DNA of 64,000 nt from Clostridium aquiflavi (GCF_031344075.1 NZ_JAVJAN010000013.1:27022-91021); one strand, 5' to 3'; positions 33,411 to 44,714 are shown, numbered from the stretch's first letter. The notes: generated by a model not told the origin, from the sequence alone. Translations and numbers: made by a program.

Positions 33411-36400
33411 TTATATGTATACAAATACATCTATCTTACCTAAATTTCTTGGTATTATGTTTCCATCAATCTTTTCTCCATTTATAATTATCTTAGGTTT
33501 ATCATCTTTAATTTGATTTGAATTACTTGTAACTTGTGAATTAACTAAATTATTTGAGTTTTTCCCTTTATCTATATTTCCAACTCTTATTACTTTTATA
33601 GCATAATCTTCTTTCTCATTTTGAATTTTTATTTCAAATTCGTTCCATGACTTTGGTATACATGGATTTACCTTATAACCTTTATCTTCAACCCTTTTTA
33701 GACCTAAAATATCCTCAATACCAACTCTATACATCCAGCCTGAAGCTCCAGTATACCAGCTCCATCCACCTCTTCCTCCGTGGGGCTCTTTTATGTACAC
33801 ATCTGCAGCCATTACATAAGGTTCTAACTTGTAGATACTACATTCAAGCTCCGTCTTTGTATGATTTATTGGATTAATCATATTGTAGTATTTTGTAGCT
33901 TTATCACCTAATCCAAGCTTAGTCAAAGCTAATATTACCCAAGCGGCTGCATGAGTATATTGACCTCCGTTTTCTCTTACTCCTGGTACATACCCTTTTA
34001 TATATCCTGGTTCAAGATATGAATCACTAAATGGTGGTGCTAATAAAAGTATCAATCCTTTATCCTTTTTCACTAGATTTTTATCAACAGCTTCCATTGC
34101 TTCAAGTGCTCTTTCACTGTGTTTTTCTACTGTTCCTATATAACGTTTATTAGAATTGTAATCAGATTCACTACCAGATTTAATTTTCGTAGCACCTGAA
34201 ATTATGGCCCAGCTTTGTGCTAAAGAATCAATTTGGCATTCAGGATTTTCACGGCTTCCAAGTGGAGTACCATCATCAAAATATGCTCTTCTATACCAGC
34301 CACCATCCCAAGCATTTTTCTCTAAGTTCTCCCTTATAAATTCTTTTTGCTCTTCATAATGAACTTTGGTTTCTTCATCCTCTTTAATCTGCGCAATTTT
34401 AATGAAACTTTCTAAAATAGAGTACAAGAACCAACCAAGCCATACACTTTCTCCTTTTCCCTTATTCCCAACAGTGCTCATACCATCGTTCCAATCGCCA
34501 CTACCCATTAATGGAATGTTGTGTACTCCAAACTTTAGAGCTTTTTTTATAGCCCTTAAACAGTGTTCATATATTGTTCCTTCCTTTGAAGATTGGTTGA
34601 CTATTGTATATCTCTCATCTTCACCATCTCTTAAAGGCTCATCTTCAAGATAAGGTGCAGTTTCTTGTAAAATTTCATAATCTCCAGTTGAATTAATATA
34701 TTCAGCAGTAACATAAGGAAGCCATAATAAATCATCACTAAATCTAGTCCTTATACCTGAATTTACAACTGGATGCCACCAATGTTGCACATCTCCTTCT
34801 ACATACTGCCTTGAAGCACTACGTAATATTTGAGCCTTTGGTATTTCTGGATCAACAACTCCAAGTGCCATAGAATCTTGAAGTTGATCTCTAAATCCAT
34901 ATGCTCCACCACTTTGATAAAATGCACTTCTACTTAAATATCTACAGCTTAAAGTTTGATATAAAAGCCATCCATTTAAAAGGTAATTAAAAGATTTATC
35001 TGGAGTTTTAACTTGTATATTTCCTAGGAAATTTTTCCAATATTCTTTAACCTTTTCTAATTCTATATCTGCATTTCCTTTAACTTCATATTTTTCAATA
35101 ACTTTTTCTATGTTTTCTTTTTCTTCCTCACCAAATAAAATTAAAAGCTCTTTCTTTTCACCTTTTTTAAGTTTAATCTTTGTAGTAGCCGCTAAACAAG
35201 GATCATAAATTCCTCCACATCGATTTGATAAATTCTCATTATCTAAGGCTTTTGGTGAAGAAACTTCTCCATTAATTCCTATAAATTCTTTGCTATCTCC
35301 AGTAAAGCTTAAATTCTCTCCTCCTAAAATAGTTAAATAAGAATTAAATTTTCCAAAATACTCACTGTAAGGATTGAATCCTCTAATGAATCCACTGTGA
35401 TATACATAGCTAGCACTATTAGATTCCTCACGTTCTATATTTATATTACTATTTTCTTCAAATTCTCCATGAATATATGTTGAAACATATCTAGTACTAT
35501 CATACTCATAAACACCCATTACAAGCTTTGCATAATAAAATAAAGAAATTTCTCTATCATTTTCACTTAAATTTTCTAAAGTTACTTTTTGAATTTTTAT
35601 CTTCTCTTTTTTAGGCGCAAATACTTCTAGTTTTCCTTTTAAATCATAAGCAGTATGACTAAATTCAGAATATCCAAAACTATGTTTTATGAAGTAATCT
35701 CCTGAATCTCTAAGTGGTTTTGGTGTTATGGAAAAATAATTATAAGAATAATCATCTCTAATATAGAGTGCTTCTCCTAATGGATCCCTAATATAATCAT
35801 TACTCCAAGGTGTTATCTTATTTTCCCTAGAATTCCCACACCATGTATAAGATGAACCACTCTCAGATATATGAAATCCAAAATCATCATTAGAGATGAC
35901 ATTAATCCAAGGTGCTGGAGTATTTTTCAAGTTAGAAAGTTTTATCAAATAACTATTATCAAGCTTACTAAATCCACCATATCCATTAAAGAAATCTAAA
36001 TCTTGCATATTAAAATTTTCATCAAATTTCTCTATATTTAAGTCTTCCTTATTCATGGACTTTCCTATGCCATCTTCTTTTTCTGCTACCTTTAATCCGT
36101 GAATTAAATCCTGTTTTTCTAAAAAGTCTATATCATGATCATATTCTTTATATTCTGTTATATTATCATCTAGATTTGGTATTACTTCATCTGCAACCTC
36201 TAATTTATAGTTGATATTTAGAGGCTTAGCTTCCTCTTCTAAATTCTTAGTTTCTACCTTGTTAGGTCTTTTTTCTAACAAATTGTTCTTGCCTTGTGGC
36301 ATAAAGTTTTCTTCATGATTATCATCTAATATGTTATTGTAATTACGTTTATAACTTTCTTCATCAACAGATTCCTTATATCTTGAAAATTCATTACTAT

Positions 36401-39400
36401 TATTGACTTTAAGCTCTTCAATTTTCGTAATTTGTTCTAAAATTGACCCCTTCTTTGAATCAACATACAGCCTAGCAATTCCTATTATTAAATCTTTAAC
36501 CTTTGCATCCATAGTAGCTTTATTGTGAACGAATATTCCTCCTGGTGTGTTTAAAGAATTACTTTCATTTGATGTACTTATTAATTGCATTATATTCTTT
36601 TGAAGTGGTTCATCATAAGAAATCTCTTCATTATTGTATATAATTAAATCTAATTTTACCCCTTTAAGTTTAAGATAATAATGTAAATTCAACATATTAC
36701 CTACTAGATTAATATCATCTGTATTTTCAATAGTTAAAAATACAATAGGTAAATCACCTGAAATTCCATAAGACCATAAATCTTTTTGATACTTTGAAAT
36801 ATTTTTTATATATTCTTCTCTATCCTTTCTGCCACTGTGCAAAAAGAATATATATGAAGCTAAACTTTGGAATATATTTGCTTGAGCACTTCTTATACCT
36901 AAATTCTTAAGTTCAAGTTGTGTTCTTATACTATAGCCTTCAAAAATCTTCTCCAAATTAACAACTTCTTTATTTTGTTTACATATATCAATAGCAGATT
37001 CTCTAGAGTCTGTTGTTCCTGTTATAAAATAAATCTCTTTTTTTGAATTTCCTTCTAATCTTATCCTAGCTCTAATACTCATTATTGGATCTAAAACTGT
37101 TCCAACAGTATTATCTAATGATTTGTCATTATCCATAGCCAAGGGAAATTTAAGTTCTCTATTTCTTCCTATAAAATTAATTCTAGAAGTTTCATAACTT
37201 ATGTTTCCTTCTAATTCTCCATTTACTATAACTTTATGAAATATGTAAGGAACTTTTGCTCCTTTAACTCTACCTCTTCTACTTCCTATAAGCACATCTT
37301 CATTATTATCATATTCTGTTTGAACAAATAAATTAGAGAAAGTTGGATGTACTGCATCTGCACTAAATGTGGTCAATGTCACTTCCATATAACTTGTTAT
37401 TTCAAGGCTTCTTCCCTTATCACTTAAATTATTTAAAGTGATTTTTCTAACTTCAAAATTCTCATCTGGAGAAATAACAACTTCCATTTGAGTTTCGATA
37501 TTTCCATCCTTTCTATTAAACTTAGCCTTATCTAAATTAAATTCAGTAACATATTTATCTCCATGATTCTTACATGGCTCAAAAGTTGAACTCCAATAAT
37601 CATTAGAATTTAAGTTTTTTATGTAAAAAAACATACCACTATCATCGCTTGTGGTGTTTCCTTTCCATCTATAAAGCATCATATCATTCTTCTTAGAATA
37701 ACCACTTCCAGCTACAGTTATCATTGACGAATATTGGCCATTAGATAACAATAAAACTTCAGGATTATCTTGATTTGCTCCTTTAAATTTCCTTGGAATC
37801 AAGTTTTCTCCTTCAAAATACGTATTCTTTATAGAAAAATCTTCATTTCTCTCAAAGGTTACATTATTAGGAATCTTTTCTTTTAATAAAAGCTCTGTTG
37901 CCTTAACCTCTGGCAAACTATGAAATCTATTAACTAAAATATCATTAAGAAGTACATTATCAAGAGCCATCAAAGACATTCCCAAATGGTGTACCATATA
38001 TGTCATAATTCTATTAGGCTTTATACCATCACTATATACACTATCAAATATTTGTTCATTATTTAAGTTTTTTGTATCACTATCAATTAAACAATTATCC
38101 TTATTATTAGTGTCCATTGGATTTTTTATAACATATTTATCTTCTCTTGCCTTAGTGTAATCTATAGCTTCAATAAATCCATATATTCCAAGACAACCTA
38201 TTTCCTCTAATTTTCTAAGATTTTTAATTCCACTGTTCTTAGAAAATGGTAATGTCATCAAGGTTGAGTAAGGTGATATTACAATTTCATCTTCAAGACC
38301 TCTCTTTAGTCCAATGCCTGGAATTCCAAAAGCTTTATATTGATAATTTTCATCTACATCAAATTTATAAAATGCACATTCTGATATTCCCCAAGGTGTT
38401 TTCTTCTGCTTCGAAAAACTTTTTTGGGCTTTTATTACAGATTTATATGTTTTGCTAAGCAAAGTTTTAGGATAACTTTTCATTATTAAAGAAGGCATAA
38501 AATATTCAAACATAGTCCCACTCCAAGATACAAGAGAATGAGTGTGAAAAGCATTTGTCATAGATCTACCTAATTTAAACCAATGAGATATAGGAACATC
38601 ATTTTTCGCTATAGCAACAAATGATGCTATTCTTGATTCTGATGCCAATAAATCATAGTAAGAATTTCCAAGTGAATCTTCCTCTACGTTATAACCAATA
38701 AAGAATAATTGTCTAGTTTTATCATAAAGAAATTTAAAATCCATCTTTTCTGAAATCACATTAATATCTTTAATTATATTATCTATTTTTCTACTATATA
38801 TTTTGAAATTATCAATCTTTACCTCAAATGTATTATTAAAATTATCACCAAATTCATTCTTATATTCTTCACACCTATCAATTAAGTCTCTAATACTAGG
38901 AACTCCTTCAAAAAATTCTTTACTATATAATTTTTCTAATCCATTAAATATGTAATTATAATGTTTAAGCTTTTTATTAGCCTCGTCAAAAAACTTATCT
39001 ATCCAATATTTACTTTCTTCGTTCTCTTTTCCTTGTAAGTAAGCTTTATTTTTATTGTCACTATTACTTTCCTCACATTGTGTAAGTTGTTGAATTTCAG
39101 CTAATATCTTATTTAAAGCATCTTTATATTCACCAATACTAATATTTGAACCAAATATAGCTTCAATTGAAGCTTCATCTTTTTCAATTATATTATAGAT
39201 ATCTTTTAATGACATAAGTTCATTTATTCTTATAACTTCTTTATCCTTTAATTCCTCCATAGCTTGTTTCAGCACCCACAAATCTCCCAAAAGATTTCCG
39301 CTATCAACAGTTGATACATATCTTGGCCATAGTGGAGCTTTAGTTTTTGTATCATACCAATTTAGATAATGTCCATGAACCATTTGTAGATCTTTCATGC

Positions 39401-42400
39401 TATTTAATATCATCTCTGTTTTATCAATAAACTCCATCATTGTTATATATCCTAAGTCATAAGCCACTACATTTGAAACAAGCCCCATACCTATATTAGT
39501 TGGAGATGTTCTATGAGCAATTCCTTTAAAAGGTTTTTCTTGATAATTATCTGGTGCTAAATAATTATTTTCTTCATTAACAAAATCCTCATAGTAAGCA
39601 TATATTCTTCTTGATATTTTCCTTAAATAAACAATTTCTTCATTATCTAAAATCATTTTATTTTTAGAAATTTTTCTACTTATACAATAAGCTACATATG
39701 GACTTACTATCCAAAGTGCAGCAACAATTACGCTATAAACAATAACCCCAATAGGATTATAGATAGATAAATATAATACTAATAATCCCATTATTGGAGC
39801 AATCCACATTCTTTTTAAATATGATTTAAAAGTATTACTATATTTTTTTTCTACAGAATCAGAAGATTGCCACTCTAAAAGATTTCTTTTAGATATACAT
39901 AGTCTAAATAATGTTCTTATTATTGCATCCATCATTAAAAATGCTTGATACGGAATAAATGTAAATATTAAAAGTATTTGCTGAAAACTTTTAAATGTTC
40001 CCATAAGTTTATTTTTAGGGGTAACAACAAAATCTGTAACTGTAAACACTAAAGAATTCATAAGTGCTAAAAAGCAGAGTAATGCAATCTGACTTCTTCC
40101 ATTTAAAATAGTCAAAGAAAGAATCAATGCTATTAATAAATTAGGTGCTAAAAGGCTTCTTCTTAAATTATCAAATATTTTCCACTTGTTAAGAGAACTT
40201 ATTTTTTTAGAAAATAACCAACCTATAAGTTGCCAATCCCCCCTAACCCATCTATGCAATCTTCTACAACTACTCTCATAAAAAGCTGGATATCCATCTA
40301 TGAATTCCACCTGACTAACTAAGGCACATCTTGCAAGAGCTCCTTCTAAAAGATCATGACTCAAAATTCTATCATCTTTTATTGAAGTATTTAGTATATT
40401 ATAAAATTCATCTATATTAATTATTCCCTTGCCTGTAAAAGATCCTTGACCAAACAAATCCTGATATGTATCAGAATAAGCTACTGAATAACCATCTACG
40501 CCTCCTTCTCCACCAAAAATATTTGAGAAATATGTTTGATTTTTAGATTCTAAACTTATGCTAACCTTAGGTTGCATAACACCATATCCTCTTAAAACTT
40601 CATTATCCTTAACATAGGGTACATTAAGTACATGGCTCATGGCACCTATAAGTTTAAAAGTGCTTTCTCTTGGCATAAATGTATCTTCATCTAAAGTAAT
40701 TAAATATTTAACATCCTTAAGTATTTTTATTTCTGAACTTAGAACATTATAAGTATGATTTGTTTTTCCTCTGATGAGAGCCATAAATTCCATAAGCTTT
40801 CCACGTTTTCTTTCTCTTCCCATGAAAACATTTTGCTTTTTATTATAAATTCTCTCTCTACTAAAAAAGAAAAATTTTGCTTCATTATTATTTAGGTAAT
40901 TATCTTTAGAATATTTATTGTTTAACTTTCTTGCACATTCAATTCCACATTTAATTATTTCCTTATCATTCTCTTCAACCTGAAAATTTGAATCCGCAAA
41001 GTCACTAAGTAATGCAAAATAAATGTTTTTGTCCTTATTTCCACAATAAGCAACTTCCAATTTTTCCATAAGAGATTTAACCTTTTCTTTGCAATTTACA
41101 ATTGCAGGAATGACTACTACTGTCTTGCAATCATCTGGAATTCCTTCACTAAAATCCATCTTAGGTACTAATCTAATCTGTACGGTTTTACTTACAATCC
41201 AATTAATAAGTCCAATTATAATTTCATTTATAGGAATTATACTGACTAAAAATAAAATTAGGTACTCAGCCTTAGTATACTTTACGCCACCCAAGCTACT
41301 TATAAATAAAAAAAGTGTACTTATAAGAAATGTTCCCAAAATATTTATTGCTAAATATGTACCTTCAGAAATTGCATGATTTACATTATTATAATATCCA
41401 TCCAATTCACTTATACCATTATCAATTAAGTAATATCCAACATGACACTTATAAGATTCCTTGTTCTCATTTTTGTTCTTTATTGAAAGTTGTAATACAT
41501 TATGTGCTACTTTAAGTTCATTTTTATTAGTTATTCTAGCTATACTTTCAAGTTTATGCCTATAATAATCCTTAGATTCAAAATCCATGCTTCCATAAAC
41601 ATTAACAGGATCTTCTCTTAGAATCCTTTCTACTAAAGATGTATTTTCAAAGAAATTTCTCCAACTTATATTCTCAATTTTTCTAATTGAAGTTATATAG
41701 TTCCCAATATATCTTTCTAAAAATTCCTCTCTTAAGTTGCTCCTAGTAGTATAATTATTAAGATCTTCTTCTATTCCCCATTTAAGCCTTACAAAATCAT
41801 AAATACTCTTATTCTCTATGGAATTCTCCCTTAAAATTCTAAAAAATTCTCTTAAAAATAACGGACTAACTTTAGCATTAATATTTTCAAGTTCCTCATT
41901 AAGTTTATTGTTACTTATAGCATCTACAACTCTCTCAGCAACAATTTTTCCCTGTAAGATTTCCTTTTGAATATCAACAAGATTATTAGTATATTGTGAT
42001 AAATTTATTATTATTGCTGTTTTAAGCATAAGTGGAAAAGCCCAAAGTTCACCAATAGTAAAAGCCATATCTTTATTTACAATATTAATATCCTCTTTTG
42101 GTCCATCTATATTACTCCTACTATTATCTATTTTACTAAACAATTTTTCACTTACATTATTACACTCTAAATCCACACCTAAATTTTCTTCCTGAATTTT
42201 ATTAATATATTTAATAAAGCTCTCACCATCAATATCTCCGCCTAAATTTACATAATTCTTTGCAACTACAAAAATACGGGGAAGTTCATTTTCAGATTCA
42301 TTATAATTTTCATAATTTTTCTTTTCAAAATCTCTTTTCTCATCAAAATTCTTACTTTTAAATGTATTATTAATTTCATGCGTTCTCTTATGATCTATAT

Positions 42401-42647
42401 TATCAATAAATTCTGTCATGGACGGTAATAACTTAAAATAATCAATAGGCATTTCCTTCTTAATTGCCTTATATTCTTTTTCAATTAAATATATATTATC
42501 AAGAAGCCACTCAGATGCTCCAAGAACTTTATTTCTTCCTTTGGATAACTTTCTAAAATACTTAAAATTTTCATGAATACAAGAAAATCCTTGATTAAGC
42601 TCTCTTAAAACATTCCTTCTTAATCCATAAGAATTGTTTTTCTTCAA
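33411..42647 (-). CDS. Cyclic beta-1,2-glucan synthase-type giant enzyme (GT84 + glycoamylase + GH94)
   Basis: A 3078-residue NdvB/Cgs-type protein. Roughly: residues 1-440 N-terminal region; membrane helices near 450-520; GT84 transferase with VVVIPAIVNCKEK, LITLDEDTFMPRE (DxD-like) and RRLHRWVRGDWQLIGW (about 560-860); further helices to 1080; a glycoamylase-like domain (TSPTNIGMGLV..., LNWYDTKTKAPLWPRYVSTVDSG, then SHWFKLGRSM) to about 1600. Then come GH94-type beta-sandwich and catalytic modules, with a low-complexity acidic linker near 2100-2220 and GSGDWNDGMSTVGN as the GH94 acid motif. It should polymerise UDP-glucose to beta-1,2-glucan at the membrane and trim and cyclise it. Start: a TTG at 42647 behind AAGAAGGGAG; codons upstream to 42713 lack a good SD. 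It stands alone. Confidence 0.92.
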   Translation of the reverse strand: MKKNNSYGLRRNVLRELNQGFSCIHENFKYFRKLSKGRNKVLGASEWLLDNIYLIEKEYKAIKKEMPIDYFKLLPSMTEFIDNIDHKRTHEINNTFKSKNFDEKRDFEKKNYENYNESENELPRIFVVAKNYVNLGGDIDGESFIKYINKIQEENLGVDLECNNVSEKLFSKIDNSRSNIDGPKEDINIVNKDMAFTIGELWAFPLMLKTAIIINLSQYTNNLVDIQKEILQGKIVAERVVDAISNNKLNEELENINAKVSPLFLREFFRILRENSIENKSIYDFVRLKWGIEEDLNNYTTRSNLREEFLERYIGNYITSIRKIENISWRNFFENTSLVERILREDPVNVYGSMDFESKDYYRHKLESIARITNKNELKVAHNVLQLSIKNKNENKESYKCHVGYYLIDNGISELDGYYNNVNHAISEGTYLAINILGTFLISTLFLFISSLGGVKYTKAEYLILFLVSIIPINEIIIGLINWIVSKTVQIRLVPKMDFSEGIPDDCKTVVVIPAIVNCKEKVKSLMEKLEVAYCGNKDKNIYFALLSDFADSNFQVEENDKEIIKCGIECARKLNNKYSKDNYLNNNEAKFFFFSRERIYNKKQNVFMGRERKRGKLMEFMALIRGKTNHTYNVLSSEIKILKDVKYLITLDEDTFMPRESTFKLIGAMSHVLNVPYVKDNEVLRGYGVMQPKVSISLESKNQTYFSNIFGGEGGVDGYSVAYSDTYQDLFGQGSFTGKGIINIDEFYNILNTSIKDDRILSHDLLEGALARCALVSQVEFIDGYPAFYESSCRRLHRWVRGDWQLIGWLFSKKISSLNKWKIFDNLRRSLLAPNLLIALILSLTILNGRSQIALLCFLALMNSLVFTVTDFVVTPKNKLMGTFKSFQQILLIFTFIPYQAFLMMDAIIRTLFRLCISKRNLLEWQSSDSVEKKYSNTFKSYLKRMWIAPIMGLLVLYLSIYNPIGVIVYSVIVAALWIVSPYVAYCISRKISKNKMILDNEEIVYLRKISRRIYAYYEDFVNEENNYLAPDNYQEKPFKGIAHRTSPTNIGMGLVSNVVAYDLGYITMMEFIDKTEMILNSMKDLQMVHGHYLNWYDTKTKAPLWPRYVSTVDSGNLLGDLWVLKQAMEELKDKEVIRINELMSLKDIYNIIEKDEASIEAIFGSNISIGEYKDALNKILAEIQQLTQCEESNSDNKNKAYLQGKENEESKYWIDKFFDEANKKLKHYNYIFNGLEKLYSKEFFEGVPSIRDLIDRCEEYKNEFGDNFNNTFEVKIDNFKIYSRKIDNIIKDINVISEKMDFKFLYDKTRQLFFIGYNVEEDSLGNSYYDLLASESRIASFVAIAKNDVPISHWFKLGRSMTNAFHTHSLVSWSGTMFEYFMPSLIMKSYPKTLLSKTYKSVIKAQKSFSKQKKTPWGISECAFYKFDVDENYQYKAFGIPGIGLKRGLEDEIVISPYSTLMTLPFSKNSGIKNLRKLEEIGCLGIYGFIEAIDYTKAREDKYVIKNPMDTNNKDNCLIDSDTKNLNNEQIFDSVYSDGIKPNRIMTYMVHHLGMSLMALDNVLLNDILVNRFHSLPEVKATELLLKEKIPNNVTFERNEDFSIKNTYFEGENLIPRKFKGANQDNPEVLLLSNGQYSSMITVAGSGYSKKNDMMLYRWKGNTTSDDSGMFFYIKNLNSNDYWSSTFEPCKNHGDKYVTEFNLDKAKFNRKDGNIETQMEVVISPDENFEVRKITLNNLSDKGRSLEITSYMEVTLTTFSADAVHPTFSNLFVQTEYDNNEDVLIGSRRGRVKGAKVPYIFHKVIVNGELEGNISYETSRINFIGRNRELKFPLAMDNDKSLDNTVGTVLDPIMSIRARIRLEGNSKKEIYFITGTTDSRESAIDICKQNKEVVNLEKIFEGYSIRTQLELKNLGIRSAQANIFQSLASYIFFLHSGRKDREEYIKNISKYQKDLWSYGISGDLPIVFLTIENTDDINLVGNMLNLHYYLKLKGVKLDLIIYNNEEISYDEPLQKNIMQLISTSNESNSLNTPGGIFVHNKATMDAKVKDLIIGIARLYVDSKKGSILEQITKIEELKVNNSNEFSRYKESVDEESYKRNYNNILDDNHEENFMPQGKNNLLEKRPNKVETKNLEEEAKPLNINYKLEVADEVIPNLDDNITEYKEYDHDIDFLEKQDLIHGLKVAEKEDGIGKSMNKEDLNIEKFDENFNMQDLDFFNGYGGFSKLDNSYLIKLSNLKNTPAPWINVISNDDFGFHISESGSSYTWCGNSRENKITPWSNDYIRDPLGEALYIRDDYSYNYFSITPKPLRDSGDYFIKHSFGYSEFSHTAYDLKGKLEVFAPKKEKIKIQKVTLENLSENDREISLFYYAKLVMGVYEYDSTRYVSTYIHGEFEENSNINIEREESNSASYVYHSGFIRGFNPYSEYFGKFNSYLTILGGENLSFTGDSKEFIGINGEVSSPKALDNENLSNRCGGIYDPCLAATTKIKLKKGEKKELLILFGEEEKENIEKVIEKYEVKGNADIELEKVKEYWKNFLGNIQVKTPDKSFNYLLNGWLLYQTLSCRYLSRSAFYQSGGAYGFRDQLQDSMALGVVDPEIPKAQILRSASRQYVEGDVQHWWHPVVNSGIRTRFSDDLLWLPYVTAEYINSTGDYEILQETAPYLEDEPLRDGEDERYTIVNQSSKEGTIYEHCLRAIKKALKFGVHNIPLMGSGDWNDGMSTVGNKGKGESVWLGWFLYSILESFIKIAQIKEDEETKVHYEEQKEFIRENLEKNAWDGGWYRRAYFDDGTPLGSRENPECQIDSLAQSWAIISGATKIKSGSESDYNSNKRYIGTVEKHSERALEAMEAVDKNLVKKDKGLILLLAPPFSDSYLEPGYIKGYVPGVRENGGQYTHAAAWVILALTKLGLGDKATKYYNMINPINHTKTELECSIYKLEPYVMAADVYIKEPHGGRGGWSWYTGASGWMYRVGIEDILGLKRVEDKGYKVNPCIPKSWNEFEIKIQNEKEDYAIKVIRVGNIDKGKNSNNLVNSQVTSNSNQIKDDKPKIIINGEKIDGNIIPRNLGKIDVFVYI

Positions 42648-42761
42648 GTAAAAAACTCCCTTCTTAATTAAATATGACTTAAGCATAGTTCTCAATGAAG
42701 TTATTTTTACCAAAACTACAAAAAAAATTCTTAAATTTTAAAATAAGCAAAGAAAGAACTC

Positions 42762-42859
42762 GTCAAAATTAGCGTATCGATATTTTGGATATCATAATTA
42801 AAAATTTCAAGCCAATACTTATTGTTAAGCATTGGCTTTTAAGTTTATTAAAAAAATAA
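42762..42859 (+). repeat. ncRNA 3'-end repeat, copy 2
   Basis: GTCAAAATTAG through the GCCAATACTTA hairpin and AAGTTTATT, about 90 percent identical to copy 1. It is antisense to, and upstream of, the giant synthase gene. Its hairpin has one mismatch (A opposite C), unlike copies 1 and 3. No plus-strand gene precedes it, so it is not simply a gene terminator. Confidence 0.78.
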
Positions 42860-42923
42860 TAGATGATTCCTTTAACAGCTAAAACTCTATTACCAATCAT
42901 ATTAGATCTAAAATTCACTATTT

Positions 42924-43514
42924 TTAGTTCCTCGATTCACTATAATAACATATTATAGAAGTAATAAAGGCAGATAAAACTTTTACAATGAGATCTGATA
43001 ACGTATCTTCAAGGCCACCCTTTATCATAGTTGTTTTAAATAGATAATCTCCTACAAACTCAAATACTTCCCATATAGTACCTAAAGCAATTGAAAAACT
43101 AAATGCAAATATTAGGCTAAAAATAGTAAATCGTTGTTTAGTTGTTTGTTTATTCTTTGTAATAATTCCTTGAATTAAATTCAATGCTATAATAACTGCA
43201 TAACTACCATATATAGCATGAATAAGTAAATCCCACCACCAAAATGTAATATAGAATTTCTTAAATTCTCCAAAGTATAGTGTAAGTAAAATAAATAATA
43301 TCCATACTAATTGAAAGCTAGAAGGTAGTACTATATTCTTTCTATTAGCAATATTGGTAATTATAAAAGGAAGTATAATACATATAATAGCTAAGAGTAA
43401 CAAAGCTGAACTCTTCCATTGTTTTGATATAATACTAAAAACAGCAGAAATCACTAAAATTATTTCAAATAATACTGCTATTCTAATAGTTAGCTTACTA
43501 TTTCTATTATTCAT
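42924..43514 (-). CDS. YjdF-like (DUF2238) membrane protein
   Basis: 196 residues with about six hydrophobic helices and the family's conserved C-terminal signature: FWWWDLLIHAIYGSYAV, then ALGTIWEVFEFVGDYLF, and KGGLEDTLSDLIVKVL. The conserved Asp, His and Glu within membrane segments suggest an enzyme or channel, but function is unknown. Good SD (GGAAAGGA). Monocistronic, ending before repeat copy 2. Confidence 0.82.
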   Translation of the reverse strand: MNNRNSKLTIRIAVLFEIILVISAVFSIISKQWKSSALLLLAIICIILPFIITNIANRKNIVLPSSFQLVWILFILLTLYFGEFKKFYITFWWWDLLIHAIYGSYAVIIALNLIQGIITKNKQTTKQRFTIFSLIFAFSFSIALGTIWEVFEFVGDYLFKTTMIKGGLEDTLSDLIVKVLSAFITSIICYYSESRN

Positions 43515-43790
43515 TAAAAATCTTTTCCTTTCGAGATATTTTTATTTCTAAAAAAACAAATATAATTGCATATAAAATTAATTATTTATTTATATCTTTT
43601 CCTTTTACGTAAAAAATATAAATACAAAAATAAAAGAATTAGTAGAAATGAACATTAACTCTAAGATTATAAAAAATTTTAAATTTAGTTATAAAGCATT
43701 ATATAGATGTGTATACTAATATTAGTAAATAATAACAAAATTAGTTATAAAATGCTATAACAATTGTATTTTTACTAAGGGGGATTAATT

Positions 43791-44714
43791 ATGTTTTTTT
43801 TTGAAGCACAGCCTTTTTCGAATTGGCTTATGCTATTAACAGTATTCCTAATGTTAATTGTACTTAATGAATTAGGCCGTAGGTTTAAATGGGGTGGACT
43901 ATTGCTTTTCATTATCTTACCGTTATTTCTTACTTTTGTTGTATGGCCCAAAACTACTAAAGGGACAAGCGTAAATGATTGGTTTCATTATGCTAAAGTA
44001 TATTCATCACTAGCAGGATGTATTGGTTTCTTTCTAATTAGACATATAAAAGGTGCTAGTAGCAAAAAGTGGGCTTTATGTTTCCCACCATTAATTTTAG
44101 CAATCAATATTTGTGAAGCAGTAGCACGTGATTTTCAAATTTACGGACTACATCTTAATAAAGAAGTGTTTGAGGGAATGGTTACTGTAAGCGGTTCTTG
44201 GAATGTTATGAATGGGATTGCTGGTATCTTAAATATCATTACAATTACAGGTTGGTTTGGAATCTGTATCAGTAAGGATAAGAGCAAAGATATGTTATGG
44301 CCTGATATGCTTTGGTTCTGGATTATAGCATATGATATTTGGAACTTTGCATACACATATAATTGCCTACCTAACCATGCATGGTACTGTGGTATAGCAT
44401 TACTTTTTGCTCCTACAATTGCCGCTTTCTTTATAAAGAAAGGTGCTTGGTTACAACATCGTGCACAAACACTTGCATTGTGGTGCATGTTTGCAATGAC
44501 ATGTCCTAGTTTCATTGATGAATCTCAATTTGCAGTTAGATCATCACATAATACAACTGCTTTATTTATCGTAAGCTTAGCAGCATTATTATCAAATATC
44601 GCAGTATTTGTATACTATATTTATAAGATTAAGAAAACAAAACGTAATCCTATAAAGGGAGAACTTTATACAGATCTTAATAGCTACAAAGAAATTAAAT
44701 CCTTATCTGAATAA
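43791..44714 (+). CDS. DUF5692 family membrane protein
   Basis: 307 residues, eight or so hydrophobic helices. Characteristic motifs are LNELGRRFKWGGL, WFHYAKVYSSLAGCIGFF, NICEAVARDFQIYG, GSWNVMNGIAGILN and LWFWIIAYDIWNFAYTYNCLPNHAWYCG. Numerous conserved Trp, Asn and His in the membrane. The DUF5692 family has no assigned role. SD AAGGGGG. It lies alone between the YjdF-like gene (divergent) and a perfect terminator. Confidence 0.82.
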   Translation: MFFFEAQPFSNWLMLLTVFLMLIVLNELGRRFKWGGLLLFIILPLFLTFVVWPKTTKGTSVNDWFHYAKVYSSLAGCIGFFLIRHIKGASSKKWALCFPPLILAINICEAVARDFQIYGLHLNKEVFEGMVTVSGSWNVMNGIAGILNIITITGWFGICISKDKSKDMLWPDMLWFWIIAYDIWNFAYTYNCLPNHAWYCGIALLFAPTIAAFFIKKGAWLQHRAQTLALWCMFAMTCPSFIDESQFAVRSSHNTTALFIVSLAALLSNIAVFVYYIYKIKKTKRNPIKGELYTDLNSYKEIKSLSE

